From Pseudomonadota bacterium (GTDB lineage Bacteria; Pseudomonadota; Gammaproteobacteria; Burkholderiales; Casimicrobiaceae), in NCBI GenBank assembly GCA_022709775.1, contig JAKLIE010000152.1, forward strand, positions 1 to 5,593: a stretch of 5,593 nucleotides of DNA, given 5' to 3'. A program made the translations under genes and the position numbers. Shown here one piece after another: positions 1 through 5,529 of this stretch; positions within the stretch are counted from its first letter, which is position 1, and every line of letters begins with the position of its first letter. The notes beneath the pieces are model-generated. The model saw only the letters and a list, made by a program, of their open reading frames with translations, ran no database searches and was not told the DNA's origin.

Positions 1-1
1 C

Positions 2-745
2 GTCGGCGCCGGCCCGTGGATGGTCGGGGCCGGCTTCGTGACCCTCGTGGTGATGCTGTTCGGCTGGTTCGGCACGGTCATCGGCGAATCCGAGGCGCGG
101 CTCTACAGCAGGCGCGTCGACCTGTCGTTCCGCTGGAGCATGAGCTGGTTCATCTTCAGCGAGGTGATGTTCTTCGCGGCGTTCTTCGGCGCGCTGTTCT
201 ACATCAGGAATCTCTCGGTCCCGGATCTGGGCGCCGGATCGATCACCGGCAACACGCTCTGGCCCGACTTCGCGTCCCAGTGGCCGACCGCCGGCCCCTA
301 CGTGGCCGAGAAGTTCACGCCGATGGGCGCGATCGGGATCCCGCTCCTCAACACGATCATCCTGCTCACGTCGGGCGTCACGCTGACGATCGCGCACCAC
401 GGTCTCAAGGCGGGCAACCGGGGCGTGCTCACGCTGTGGCTGTTCCTCACGATCTGCCTGGGCTTCACCTTCCTCGGCTTCCAGATCTACGAGTACGTCC
501 ACGCGTACCACGAGCTCAACCTGAAGCTCACCAGCGGCGTCTACGGCTCGACGTTCTTCATGCTGACCGGCTTCCACGGCGCGCACGTGACGATCGGCGC
601 CATCATGCTGACCGTGATGCTCGTCCGCGTGCTGAAAGGCCACTTCGACGCGCAGCACCACTTCGCGTTCGAGGCTTCCGCCTGGTACTGGCACTTCGTC
701 GACGTGGTGTGGCTGCTGCTGTTCGTGCTGGTGTACTGGATGTAG
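2..745 (+). CDS. coxC: Cytochrome c oxidase subunit III, 5' truncated by the window
   Basis: This is the C-terminal 247 residues of subunit III of the aa3-type cytochrome c oxidase (also called ctaE), an integral membrane subunit that stabilises the catalytic core and its proton uptake. The reading frame is open from base 2 with no start in view. The family is usually a few tens of residues longer, so roughly the first 40 residues, including most of the first membrane helix, lie upstream. Visible hallmarks are FGWFGTVIGESE near the start, WSMSWFIFSEVMFF with the family's conserved membrane glutamate (visible residue 54), the segment GFHGAHVTIGA, and the C-terminal WYWHFVDVVWLLLF helix. About six hydrophobic segments are visible. 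It ends in TAG, followed by a strong terminator. The downstream SURF1, ctaB and SCO genes support the assignment. Very sure of the family. Confidence 0.97.
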   Translation, partial: VGAGPWMVGAGFVTLVVMLFGWFGTVIGESEARLYSRRVDLSFRWSMSWFIFSEVMFFAAFFGALFYIRNLSVPDLGAGSITGNTLWPDFASQWPTAGPYVAEKFTPMGAIGIPLLNTIILLTSGVTLTIAHHGLKAGNRGVLTLWLFLTICLGFTFLGFQIYEYVHAYHELNLKLTSGVYGSTFFMLTGFHGAHVTIGAIMLTVMLVRVLKGHFDAQHHFAFEASAWYWHFVDVVWLLLFVLVYWM

Positions 746-765
746 CGCGGGTCCCGTCGCGAGCG

Positions 766-797
766 GAGGCCGCACGGGACGACCGTGCGGCCTTTTG
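766..797 (+). terminator. Rho-independent terminator after coxC
   Basis: A perfect 10-bp inverted repeat, GGCCGCACGG (768-777) and CCGTGCGGCC (783-792), encloses a 5-base loop (GACGA). An extra A-T pair (767/793) extends it, and TTTT follows at 793-796. It lies 22 bases after the coxC stop and reads in the plus direction. The other side of the hairpin has no T-run for the opposite strand, so it is not an obvious terminator for the convergent gene ending at 854. It separates the oxidase structural gene from the assembly genes downstream. Confidence 0.88.
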
Positions 798-853
798 CTT
801 CGTGGCTGCGACGGGCCGCGGGCGCGGCGGCGAAGGGTCCGCCGGGGAGCGCG

Positions 854-1054
854 CTAACGGAGGCCGCCCGGGCTGATCCAGCCCATCCAGTACGAGACGA
901 GCAGGAACGCGACGAGCGAGATCGACAGACCGACGCGGATCGCGAGCGCGGTGACGACGCGGTGGCCGACGCCGCGGTCGCGGTAGAGGAAGACGAGCGC
1001 CGAGAACAGCGCGACGACGACGGCGACGAGGCCGAGGATGACGATGATCTTCAT
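854..1054 (-). CDS. DUF2909 family twin-transmembrane small protein
   Basis: This is a 66-residue hydrophobic protein with two predicted membrane helices, residues about 3-23 and 38-58. A short charged loop (YRDRGVGHR) joins them, and the second ends in SYWMGWISPGG. Sequence pattern, length and position between coxC and SURF1 match the DUF2909 / 'twin transmembrane protein' family of betaproteobacterial oxidase clusters, recognised from memory. No biochemical function is established; a structural or assembly role linked to the oxidase is an inference from context. The gene is on the strand opposite the oxidase genes. It converges with coxC and starts 48 bases from the divergent SURF1 start. 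No clear Shine-Dalgarno sequence precedes the ATG. It is easily missed because a long spurious frame crosses it on the plus strand. Confidence 0.85.
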   Translation of the reverse strand: MKIIVILGLVAVVVALFSALVFLYRDRGVGHRVVTALAIRVGLSISLVAFLLVSYWMGWISPGGLR

Positions 1055-1102
1055 GATGCTGCGCGGGCGCGAGGGCGCCGCGAAACCAGTCTAGCACTCC
1101 CG

Positions 1103-1861
1103 ATGATGGCGGCCCTCCCGACGCGCGAGGCCCCGGACGACCGGCGCGCATCGCCCGCGTGGCGCGCGGTCGTCGCGATCGTGACCGCGGCGGCGATCGC
1201 GCTGTTCGTCTCGGCCGGCAACTGGCAGCGAGACCGGATGCACGCGAAGGAGGCCGCGCGCGCCGAGCTCGACGCCGCGGCGGCGCTTTCCGCCGTGCCG
1301 TTGCCGCGCGTCGACGACTGGTCGCAGTGGCGCTACCGCCGCGTAACGCTTTCGGGCGAATGGCGCGGCGACGCCCAGGTGCTGATCGACAACAAGGTGC
1401 AGGGCGGGCGCGCGGGATTCCACGTCGTCACGCCGCTCGCGCTCGACGACGGCCGTGTCGTGCTGGTCGATCGCGGCTGGATCGCCGCCGCCACCGGCGC
1501 GTCGCGCGTTCCCGACGTGTCGGCGCCGTCCGGCGCCGCGACGGTCACCGGCCGGATAGCCCTGCCGTCGACGCGCTACGTCGAGCTGGGCGAGGGCGCG
1601 AGCGCCGGCCGCGTGTGGCAGAACCTCGATCCGGCCCGCCTTGCGGCGGCCAGCGGGCTGCCGCTGATGCCCGTCGTGATCGAGCAGGAGGCGGCCGGCG
1701 CGCCGGCGGACGGCCTCGCGCGCGCCTGGCCCGCGCCGGACACCGGCGTGGACACGCACCGCGTCTACATGATGCAGTGGTACGCATTCGCCGCCCTCGC
1801 AGGCGGGTTGTGGATCGGCTTCGCGGTGCGGCGCCGGCTGCGCGGGCGGGGACGGCGCTGA
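1103..1861 (+). CDS. SURF1 family cytochrome oxidase assembly protein
   Basis: SURF1/Shy1-type inner-membrane protein, which assists heme a insertion and maturation of oxidase subunit I. It has 252 residues, normal for the bacterial family. One helix lies near the N-terminus (about 20-38), immediately followed by AGNWQRDR, the family's GxWQ motif. A periplasmic domain follows, with WRYRRVTLSGEW, GFHVVTPL and VLVDRGWI. A C-terminal helix (about 226-243) follows the signature HxxYxxQW (H219, Q225, W226), and the tail is arginine-rich. The frame stays open far upstream, but that part overlaps the DUF2909 gene and has no family resemblance. I therefore start at the first of two tandem ATGs (1103; 1106 is equally possible). 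No good ribosome site is visible. The TGA stop overlaps the next gene's ATG by one base, implying translational coupling. Confidence 0.92.
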   Translation: MMAALPTREAPDDRRASPAWRAVVAIVTAAAIALFVSAGNWQRDRMHAKEAARAELDAAAALSAVPLPRVDDWSQWRYRRVTLSGEWRGDAQVLIDNKVQGGRAGFHVVTPLALDDGRVVLVDRGWIAAATGASRVPDVSAPSGAATVTGRIALPSTRYVELGEGASAGRVWQNLDPARLAAASGLPLMPVVIEQEAAGAPADGLARAWPAPDTGVDTHRVYMMQWYAFAALAGGLWIGFAVRRRLRGRGRR

Positions 1862-2421
1862 TGGCCGCGCCGGGAAAGCGGAGCACGCGCACGCTGTGGC
1901 TCATCCTCGCGGTGTGCGCGGCGCCGCTCGTCGCGTCGTACACCGCCTACTACCTGATGCCGGCCCGCCAGTCGGTCAACTACGGCGAGCTCCTGCCGAC
2001 GCAGCCGGCGCCCCCGCTCGCGGGAACGCGCACCGACGGCTCCGGGTGGACGCTCGACGGGGAGAAGGGCCACTGGACGATCGTGGTCGTGGCGCCGGCC
2101 GAGTGCGACGACCCGTGTGCTGCGCGGCTGTACGCGACGCGCCAGGCGCGGACGATGCAGGGGCGCGAGCAGGAGCGGCTCGCGCGGATCTGGCTCGTGA
2201 CCGGCGACGGCGCGCCTTCCGCCGCGCGGACCGCGGAACACCCGGACGTTGCCGTCGTCCGCGCGGATCCGCGCGTGCTCGAGCGCCTTCCGCGAGGCGC
2301 CGACGCGATCTACCTCGTCGACCCGCTCGGCAACCAGGTGCTCGCCTGGCCCGCGAATCCCGACGTCCGGGGCGTCGCGCGCGACCTTTCGCGCCTGCTC
2401 AAGGCGTCGCGCATCGGATGA
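1861..2421 (+). CDS. Membrane-anchored thioredoxin-like protein of the oxidase assembly cluster (hypothetical)
   Basis: A 186-residue protein with one N-terminal membrane helix (about 11-33), short cytoplasmic basic N-terminus and a periplasmic domain. It resembles a protein commonly annotated as hypothetical or cytochrome oxidase assembly-like between SURF1 and COX15 in Burkholderiales, recognised from memory by VDPLGNQV and the ending LLKASRIG. The domain looks thioredoxin/SCO-like: a strand (WTIVVVAP) leads into C82-DDP-C86, the CxxxC spacing seen in SCO proteins. Unlike SCO, no histidine sits in the later DxIYLVDPLGN segment, where SCO has its copper-ligand histidine. A thiol or redox role in CuA assembly is therefore an inference, and copper binding by the SCO mode is unlikely. 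Its ATG overlaps the SURF1 stop (TGATG), so the two are probably translated together. Confidence 0.85.
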   Translation: MAAPGKRSTRTLWLILAVCAAPLVASYTAYYLMPARQSVNYGELLPTQPAPPLAGTRTDGSGWTLDGEKGHWTIVVVAPAECDDPCAARLYATRQARTMQGREQERLARIWLVTGDGAPSAARTAEHPDVAVVRADPRVLERLPRGADAIYLVDPLGNQVLAWPANPDVRGVARDLSRLLKASRIG

Positions 2422-2463
2422 GCCCGATTCCCCTGTCGCCGGAAGGGCCGGCCGGGACGCGCG

Positions 2464-2483
2464 CCGCGTCGACGCGGTAAAAT
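2464..2483 (+). promoter_or_regulatory. Possible ctaB promoter -10 element with adjoining palindrome
   Basis: The 84-bp gap before ctaB contains TAAAAT (2478-2483), a 5-of-6 match to the sigma-70 -10 hexamer and unusually AT-rich for this DNA. It lies about 22 bases before the ATG. Directly upstream is a perfect 14-bp palindrome, CCGCGTCGACGCGG (2464-2477), occupying the spacer position. No convincing -35 hexamer is visible (GGACGC at the expected distance). A promoter giving a short leader is plausible; use of the palindrome as an operator is speculative, since GC-rich DNA makes such palindromes easily. Confidence 0.35.
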
Positions 2484-2505
2484 CACGGTCCCGCCGGAAC
2501 CCACG

Positions 2506-3387
2506 ATGACCGCCCTCGCCCTCGCCGAGACCCGGCTGAAGCAATTCCTCGCGCTCGCCAAGCCGCGGGTGGTGTCGCTCATCGTCTTCTGCGCCGTGAT
2601 CGGGATGTTCCTCGCGGTGCCCGGCCTTCCGAACCCGGCCGTCGTCTTCGCCGCGACCGTCGGCATCGCGCTCGTCGCGGGCGCGGCAGCCGCGATCAAC
2701 TGCCTCGTCGAGCAGAAGATCGACGCGAAGATGCAGCGCACCCGCGCGCGGCCGCTGCCCGCCGGCGAACTGACGTCCCGGCAGACGCTGCTCTTCGCGT
2801 CGCTCGTCGGCGGAGCGGGCCTCCTGATTCTCGGCCGGTGGGTCAATCCGCTGACGATGTGGCTCACGCTGGCGACGTTCATCGGTTACGCGATCATCTA
2901 CACGGTGCTGCTCAAGCCCGCCACGCCGCAGAACATCGTGATCGGCGGCGCCTCCGGCGCGATGCCGCCGGTGCTGGGCTGGGCGGCGGTCACCAACGAG
3001 GTCGCGCCCGAGGCGCTGATCCTGTTCCTGATCATCTTCGTCTGGACGCCGCCGCACTTCTGGTCGCTCGCGCTCTACCGCACGGCCGACTACGCGCGCG
3101 CCGGCCTGCCGATGCTGCCGGTCACGCACGGATCGCGCTACACCCGCCTGATGATCGTGCTCTACACGTTCGCGCTGGTCGCGGTGACGCTCCTGCCCTA
3201 CGCGATCCGCATGAGCGGCCTCCTCTACCTTGCGAGCGCGCTGGTCCTGGGCGGCGTATTCCTCGCCTACGCGATCGCGCTCCACGTCCGCTACTCGGAT
3301 CTGCTGGCGCGCAGGACGTTCGCCTATTCGATCGCCTACCTGGCCGCGCTGTTCTCCGCGCTGCTGGTCGATCACTACTGGCGCTAG
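2506..3387 (+). CDS. ctaB: Protoheme IX farnesyltransferase (heme O synthase)
   Basis: UbiA-superfamily membrane prenyltransferase that transfers a farnesyl group from farnesyl diphosphate to heme b to give heme O, the precursor of heme A for the aa3 oxidase. It has 293 residues, a full family length. The first Mg/diphosphate-binding motif is N65-xxx-E69-xxx-D73, followed by [10 protein letters not shown]. The second conserved region is [11 protein letters not shown] (180-190) with D195[28 protein letters not shown] (about 146-159) is also diagnostic. Seven to nine hydrophobic helices are apparent. The ATG has a weak GGAA ribosome site about 7 bases upstream. The SCO gene follows 11 bases after the stop, so the two probably share a transcript. 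The heme A synthase gene (ctaA/COX15), often directly upstream, is missing here. Confidence 0.96.
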   Translation: MTALALAETRLKQFLALAKPRVVSLIVFCAVIGMFLAVPGLPNPAVVFAATVGIALVAGAAAAINCLVEQKIDAKMQRTRARPLPAGELTSRQTLLFASLVGGAGLLILGRWVNPLTMWLTLATFIGYAIIYTVLLKPATPQNIVIGGASGAMPPVLGWAAVTNEVAPEALILFLIIFVWTPPHFWSLALYRTADYARAGLPMLPVTHGSRYTRLMIVLYTFALVAVTLLPYAIRMSGLLYLASALVLGGVFLAYAIALHVRYSDLLARRTFAYSIAYLAALFSALLVDHYWR

Positions 3388-3398
3388 GGGCGAGCGGA

Positions 3399-4046
3399 GT
3401 GCCGTCCCTGCCCGCGAGCGCGCTGTCTCTCCTTCCGGCGCGCCTCGCGCCGTTCCGGGCGATCCGCGTCCTTCTCGCGCTGGTCGCCGCCGCGCTGGCG
3501 CTTTCCGGCTGCGGCCCGGAAGCGCCGAAGTTCAAGGGATCGGACGTCACCGGCAGCGCGTTCGGGCGCGACTTCGCGCTCGTCGACTTCGAAGGCAGGC
3601 CGCGCACCCTCGCCGACTACCGCGGCAAGGCGGTCGTGCTGTTCTTCGGCTACACGCAGTGCCCGGACGTCTGCCCGACGACGCTCTCGACGCTCGCCGA
3701 AGCGATGAAGCAGCTCGGACCCGACGCGGACCGCGTGCAGGCGCTGTTCGTGACGGTCGACCCGGAGCGCGACACCGCGGAGCTCCTGAAGCAGTACGTG
3801 CCCGCGTTCGATCCGCGCTTCGTGGGCCTGCGCGGCGACGCGGCGCAGACCGAGGCCGTCGCGAAGGAGTTCCGGATCATCTTCCAGAAGGTGCCGGGCC
3901 GAACGCCCGAGACCTACACCGTGGACCACTCGGCGGGCATCTTCGTGTTCGATCCCGCCGGCCGCCTGCGCGTATACGAAGGCCACGGCCAGCCGCCCGA
4001 CGTGCTCGCGCACGACCTCCGGGCGCTGCTGCGCGAGGGAAAGTGA
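3399..4046 (+). CDS. SCO1/SenC family copper chaperone lipoprotein
   Basis: Thioredoxin-fold protein that delivers copper to, or reduces cysteines of, the CuA site of oxidase subunit II. It has 215 residues. The N-terminal signal (basic residues, then LLALVAAALALSGC) ends in an LSGC lipobox, so C38 should be lipidated and the protein anchored facing the periplasm. The SCO copper ligands are all present: C88-PDV-C92 within FFGYTQCPDVCPTTLS, and H177 in VDHSAGIFVF. VTVDPERDT (118-126) is also characteristic. No ATG exists in the frame after the ctaB stop. The GTG at 3399 gives a proper signal peptide and has AGGGG (3386-3390) 8 bases upstream, overlapping the ctaB stop. It lies 11 bases after ctaB, so it is probably co-transcribed. 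The stop is followed by the repeat cluster. Confidence 0.94.
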   Translation: MPSLPASALSLLPARLAPFRAIRVLLALVAAALALSGCGPEAPKFKGSDVTGSAFGRDFALVDFEGRPRTLADYRGKAVVLFFGYTQCPDVCPTTLSTLAEAMKQLGPDADRVQALFVTVDPERDTAELLKQYVPAFDPRFVGLRGDAAQTEAVAKEFRIIFQKVPGRTPETYTVDHSAGIFVFDPAGRLRVYEGHGQPPDVLAHDLRALLREGK

Positions 4047-4300
4047 AATCGGGGTCGAGGCGCCAGCGTTCGCCCGAACCGGCATTCGGGTCGCACCCCT
4101 TCCAGGAAGTAGGGTCAGACCCTGCTTGTAGCAGCAGGAAGTAGGGTCACAGGAAGTAGGGTCAGACCCTGCTTGCACAGGAAGTAGGGTCAGACCCCAG
4201 CAGGAAGTAGGGTCAGACCCCAGGAAGAGACCTCAGGAAGTCGGGTCAGACCCTGCTTGAGCGCGGGTCGAGTGGAAGCAGGGTCAGACCCTACTTGTGC
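4047..4300. repeat. Cluster of REP-like palindromic repeats, core GGGTCAGACCC
   Basis: This gene-free interval (about 250 bases) is filled from 4103 onward by copies of a short imperfect palindrome. The unit reads CAGGAA, then GTAGGGTCAGACCCTGCTT. Cores (A/C)GGGTCAGACCC(T/C) are at 4111-4123, 4158-4170, 4186-4198, 4209-4221 and 4242-4254. Two truncated copies lie at 4135-4149 and 4221-4233. A final copy at 4276-4296 is inverted. The arms pair around GGTC-A-GACC, so each copy could fold as a short hairpin in RNA or single-stranded DNA. Spacing is irregular and there are no unique equal-length spacers. GTAG beside a palindrome resembles REP elements moved by RAYT (TnpA-REP) transposases; no such gene is in the window. 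Before the array is a weak hairpin (4073-4078 with 4085-4090) lacking a T-run. Confidence 0.9.
4276..4296 (-). repeat. Inverted repeat copy overlapping the glyoxalase stop codon
   Basis: On the minus strand this 21-base copy reads AAGTAGGG, TCTGA, CCCTGCTT. It is the same unit as the upstream cluster with the central A replaced by T. Its first six bases are the last sense codon (AAG, K128) and the TAG stop (4293-4291) of the glyoxalase gene. The element therefore supplies, or has come to coincide with, the end of the coding region. Confidence 0.85.
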
Positions 4301-4677
4301 TTCTCGATCAGTTCGATCTTGTAGCCGTCGGGATCCTGCACGAACGCGATGACGGTGGTGCCGCCCTTGACGGGGCCGGCCTCGCGCGTGACGTTCCCGC
4401 CCTTCGTCCTCACCGCCTCGCACGCGGCCCTCGCATCGTCGACCTCGATTGCGACGTGGCCGTAGGCGGTCCCGATCTCGTAGCGGTCGACCCCATAGTT
4501 GTAGGTGAGCTCGAGCACCGCGTGCTCGCGCTCGTCGCCGTAGCCGACGAAGGCGAGCGAGTATTTCTGGTCGGGGCGATCGGTCGTGCGCAGCACGCGC
4601 ATGCCGAGCACGTTCGTGTAGAAGTCGATCGACCGGGCGAGGTCGCCGACGCGGAGCATCGTGTGGAGGAGGCGCAT
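4291..4677 (-). CDS. gloA: Lactoylglutathione lyase (glyoxalase I)
   Basis: Cytoplasmic metalloenzyme that isomerises the hemithioacetal of methylglyoxal and glutathione to S-lactoylglutathione. It has 128 residues, close to the E. coli enzyme. All four metal ligands of the family fall at the canonical positions: H5 (LLHTML), E56 (AVLELTYN), H74 (AYGHVAIEV) and E122 ([10 protein letters not shown]). Two beta-alpha-beta-beta-beta vicinal-oxygen-chelate modules are evident, with [14 protein letters not shown] in the first. The short length without the extra insertions of the zinc enzymes fits the Ni/Co-activated bacterial type. AGGA lies 9 bases before the ATG and directly overlaps the rubredoxin TGA stop; the gap is 12 bases, so the two genes are very likely one operon. 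The final AAG and TAG codons lie inside a palindromic repeat. Confidence 0.96.
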   Translation of the reverse strand: MRLLHTMLRVGDLARSIDFYTNVLGMRVLRTTDRPDQKYSLAFVGYGDEREHAVLELTYNYGVDRYEIGTAYGHVAIEVDDARAACEAVRTKGGNVTREAGPVKGGTTVIAFVQDPDGYKIELIEKHK

Positions 4678-4689
4678 GGCAATCGTTCC

Positions 4690-4854
4690 TCAGAACGCGA
4701 CCATCTCGAAGTCGTCCTTCCTTGCCCCGCACTCGGGGCAGGTCCAGTTCGGCGGGACGTCTTCCCACTTCGTGCCCGCGGGAATGCCCTCGTCGGGAAG
4801 ACCCGTGGCCTCGTCGTAGATGAATCCGCAGATCAGGCACATGTACTTTTTCAA
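4690..4854 (-). CDS. Rubredoxin
   Basis: Small iron-sulfur electron carrier with one Fe bound by four cysteines, here C6-LI-C9-G and C39-PE-C42-GA. It has 54 residues, the standard length. Other family marks are Y4, IYDEATGLPDEGIPAGT, W30, and the acidic ending KDDFEMV. The natural start is a TTG at 4854, giving MKKYMCLICG, the usual rubredoxin N-terminus. It is preceded by GGGGA (4865-4861) 6 bases away. Starting at the only nearby ATG (4842) would leave just one residue before the first cysteine and remove the first beta strand. It is first in an operon with gloA. The redox partner cannot be told from the window; links to alkane hydroxylases or to oxidative-stress electron transfer are known for the family but not shown here. 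Confidence 0.95.
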   Translation of the reverse strand: MKKYMCLICGFIYDEATGLPDEGIPAGTKWEDVPPNWTCPECGARKDDFEMVAF

Positions 4855-4860
4855 CGCGAT

Positions 4861-4865
4861 TCCCC
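4861..4865 (-). promoter_or_regulatory. Ribosome binding site that decides the rubredoxin TTG start
   Basis: GGGGA on the minus strand lies 6 bases before TTG (4854-4852). It supports that codon over the internal ATG at 4842, which has only an A-rich coding stretch before it. Confidence 0.6.
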
Positions 4866-4909
4866 GTGACGTTGCGATGCCGGCGCGGCGCGCGCCCGCC
4901 TGGGGCAGA

Positions 4910-4915
4910 ATTATA
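4910..4915 (-). promoter_or_regulatory. -10 element for the rubredoxin-gloA operon
   Basis: The minus strand reads TATAAT, a perfect sigma-70 -10 hexamer, in the only AT-rich patch of the divergent intergenic region. Transcription would begin near 4903, giving a leader of about 48 bases before the TTG start. No good -35 hexamer is seen 16-18 bases upstream (CGGGAT at 17), so strength or activator dependence is unclear. On the plus strand the same patch offers TATAGG, a weaker -10 that could serve the methyltransferase. Confidence 0.5.
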
Positions 4916-4965
4916 GGATGCGGGGGCGCGGCATCCCGTCCGCCCCGCAACCCGTGGTGCCCGCG

Positions 4966-5529
4966 ATGACCCTCGTCAACTTCGGCTCCGGCCCGTATCC
5001 GCTCGCGGGCTGGATCAACGTGGACCTCGATGCGGCGGGCCGCCCGGAGGTCGTGGCCGACCTTTCTCGCGCACTGCCGTTCGCCGACGGGTGTGCCGAC
5101 GCGATCTTCACCGAGGACTTCGTCGCGCAGCTCGAGCCCGACGCGCTCGGGTATTTCCTCGCGGAGTGCCGCCGAATGCTGAAACCCGGGGGTACGCTGC
5201 GGGTGCTGACGCCGGACCTGAAGCGCTTCGCGCGCGCCTATCTCGACGATCCGGAGCACCTTATCCGGATCTGGGCGACCGCGGTCGGCGTTCCGCTGCC
5301 CAACGGCACCGCGGGCGACGTGCTCAATCTCGGCATGCAGCTCGCCGGTCGCTGGCAGTACGACGTCGAGACCTTCACGCGCATCGCGGCGCGCGCGGGG
5401 CTCGACACCGCCGTGACCGCCTACGGCGAGAGCCGGCATCCGGCGATGCGCGGCATCGACCTGCGCAAGCCCGACGAGGCGATCAGCATGTACCTCGAAT
5501 GCACGCCCAGCGACGAGCAGGGTCGATAA
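4966..5529 (+). CDS. Class I SAM-dependent methyltransferase
   Basis: A 187-residue protein with a compact Rossmann methyltransferase fold (Methyltransf_11-like). Motif I is NFGSGPYP (residues 5-12; G7-S-G9), followed by GWINVDLD with D20 as the likely ribose-binding acid. ADLSRALPFADG (31-42) matches the motif II region and RRMLKPGGTLRVLTPD (69-84) the post-motif strand and loop. The usual EHVLEHL segment is altered to EDFVAQLE (50-57). The substrate is not deducible; relatives are often found with glycan or small-molecule methylation. The start is uncertain: ATG 4966 places motif I at the family-typical distance, while in-frame ATG 4918 would add 16 residues without recognisable content and lies too near a possible plus-strand -10. 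Neither has a good ribosome site. The TAA stop overlaps a palindromic repeat. Confidence 0.85.
   Translation: MTLVNFGSGPYPLAGWINVDLDAAGRPEVVADLSRALPFADGCADAIFTEDFVAQLEPDALGYFLAECRRMLKPGGTLRVLTPDLKRFARAYLDDPEHLIRIWATAVGVPLPNGTAGDVLNLGMQLAGRWQYDVETFTRIAARAGLDTAVTAYGESRHPAMRGIDLRKPDEAISMYLECTPSDEQGR

Noticed and set aside
785..1102. N-terminal extension of SURF1 back to 785
   Set aside because: This stretch is antisense to the DUF2909 gene, is an arginine/aspartate-rich artefact with no SURF1 resemblance, and SURF1 proteins begin just before the first membrane helix.
1765..3375. A 536-residue minus-strand open frame across the hypothetical gene and ctaB
   Set aside because: Its composition is the arginine/glutamate/histidine-rich pattern of an antisense shadow of GC-rich genes, and the plus strand encodes clear families over the same bases.
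2838..3398. SCO extended upstream through ctaB
   Set aside because: The extension overlaps ctaB out of frame and is low-complexity; the GTG at 3399 gives a proper lipoprotein signal.
4073..4090. Terminator after SCO (CCCGAA and TTCGGG hairpin)
   Set aside because: Only 6 bp of stem and no T-run follows, so it is not convincing as an intrinsic terminator.
4052..4272. GGGTCGAG at 4052-4059 and 4265-4272 as target-site duplication around the repeat cluster
   Set aside because: An 8-base match in GC-rich DNA that itself resembles the repeat core is more likely a decayed repeat or chance than an insertion footprint.
4103..4296. CRISPR-like array of short repeats
   Set aside because: Distances between cores vary (about 15 to 47 bases), copies directly abut or are truncated, one is inverted, and there are no unique equal-length spacers or cas genes.
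4690..5439. A 249-residue fusion of an unknown domain to rubredoxin on the minus strand
   Set aside because: The upstream part is antisense to the methyltransferase and has shadow composition; the rubredoxin has its own start, ribosome site and -10 element.
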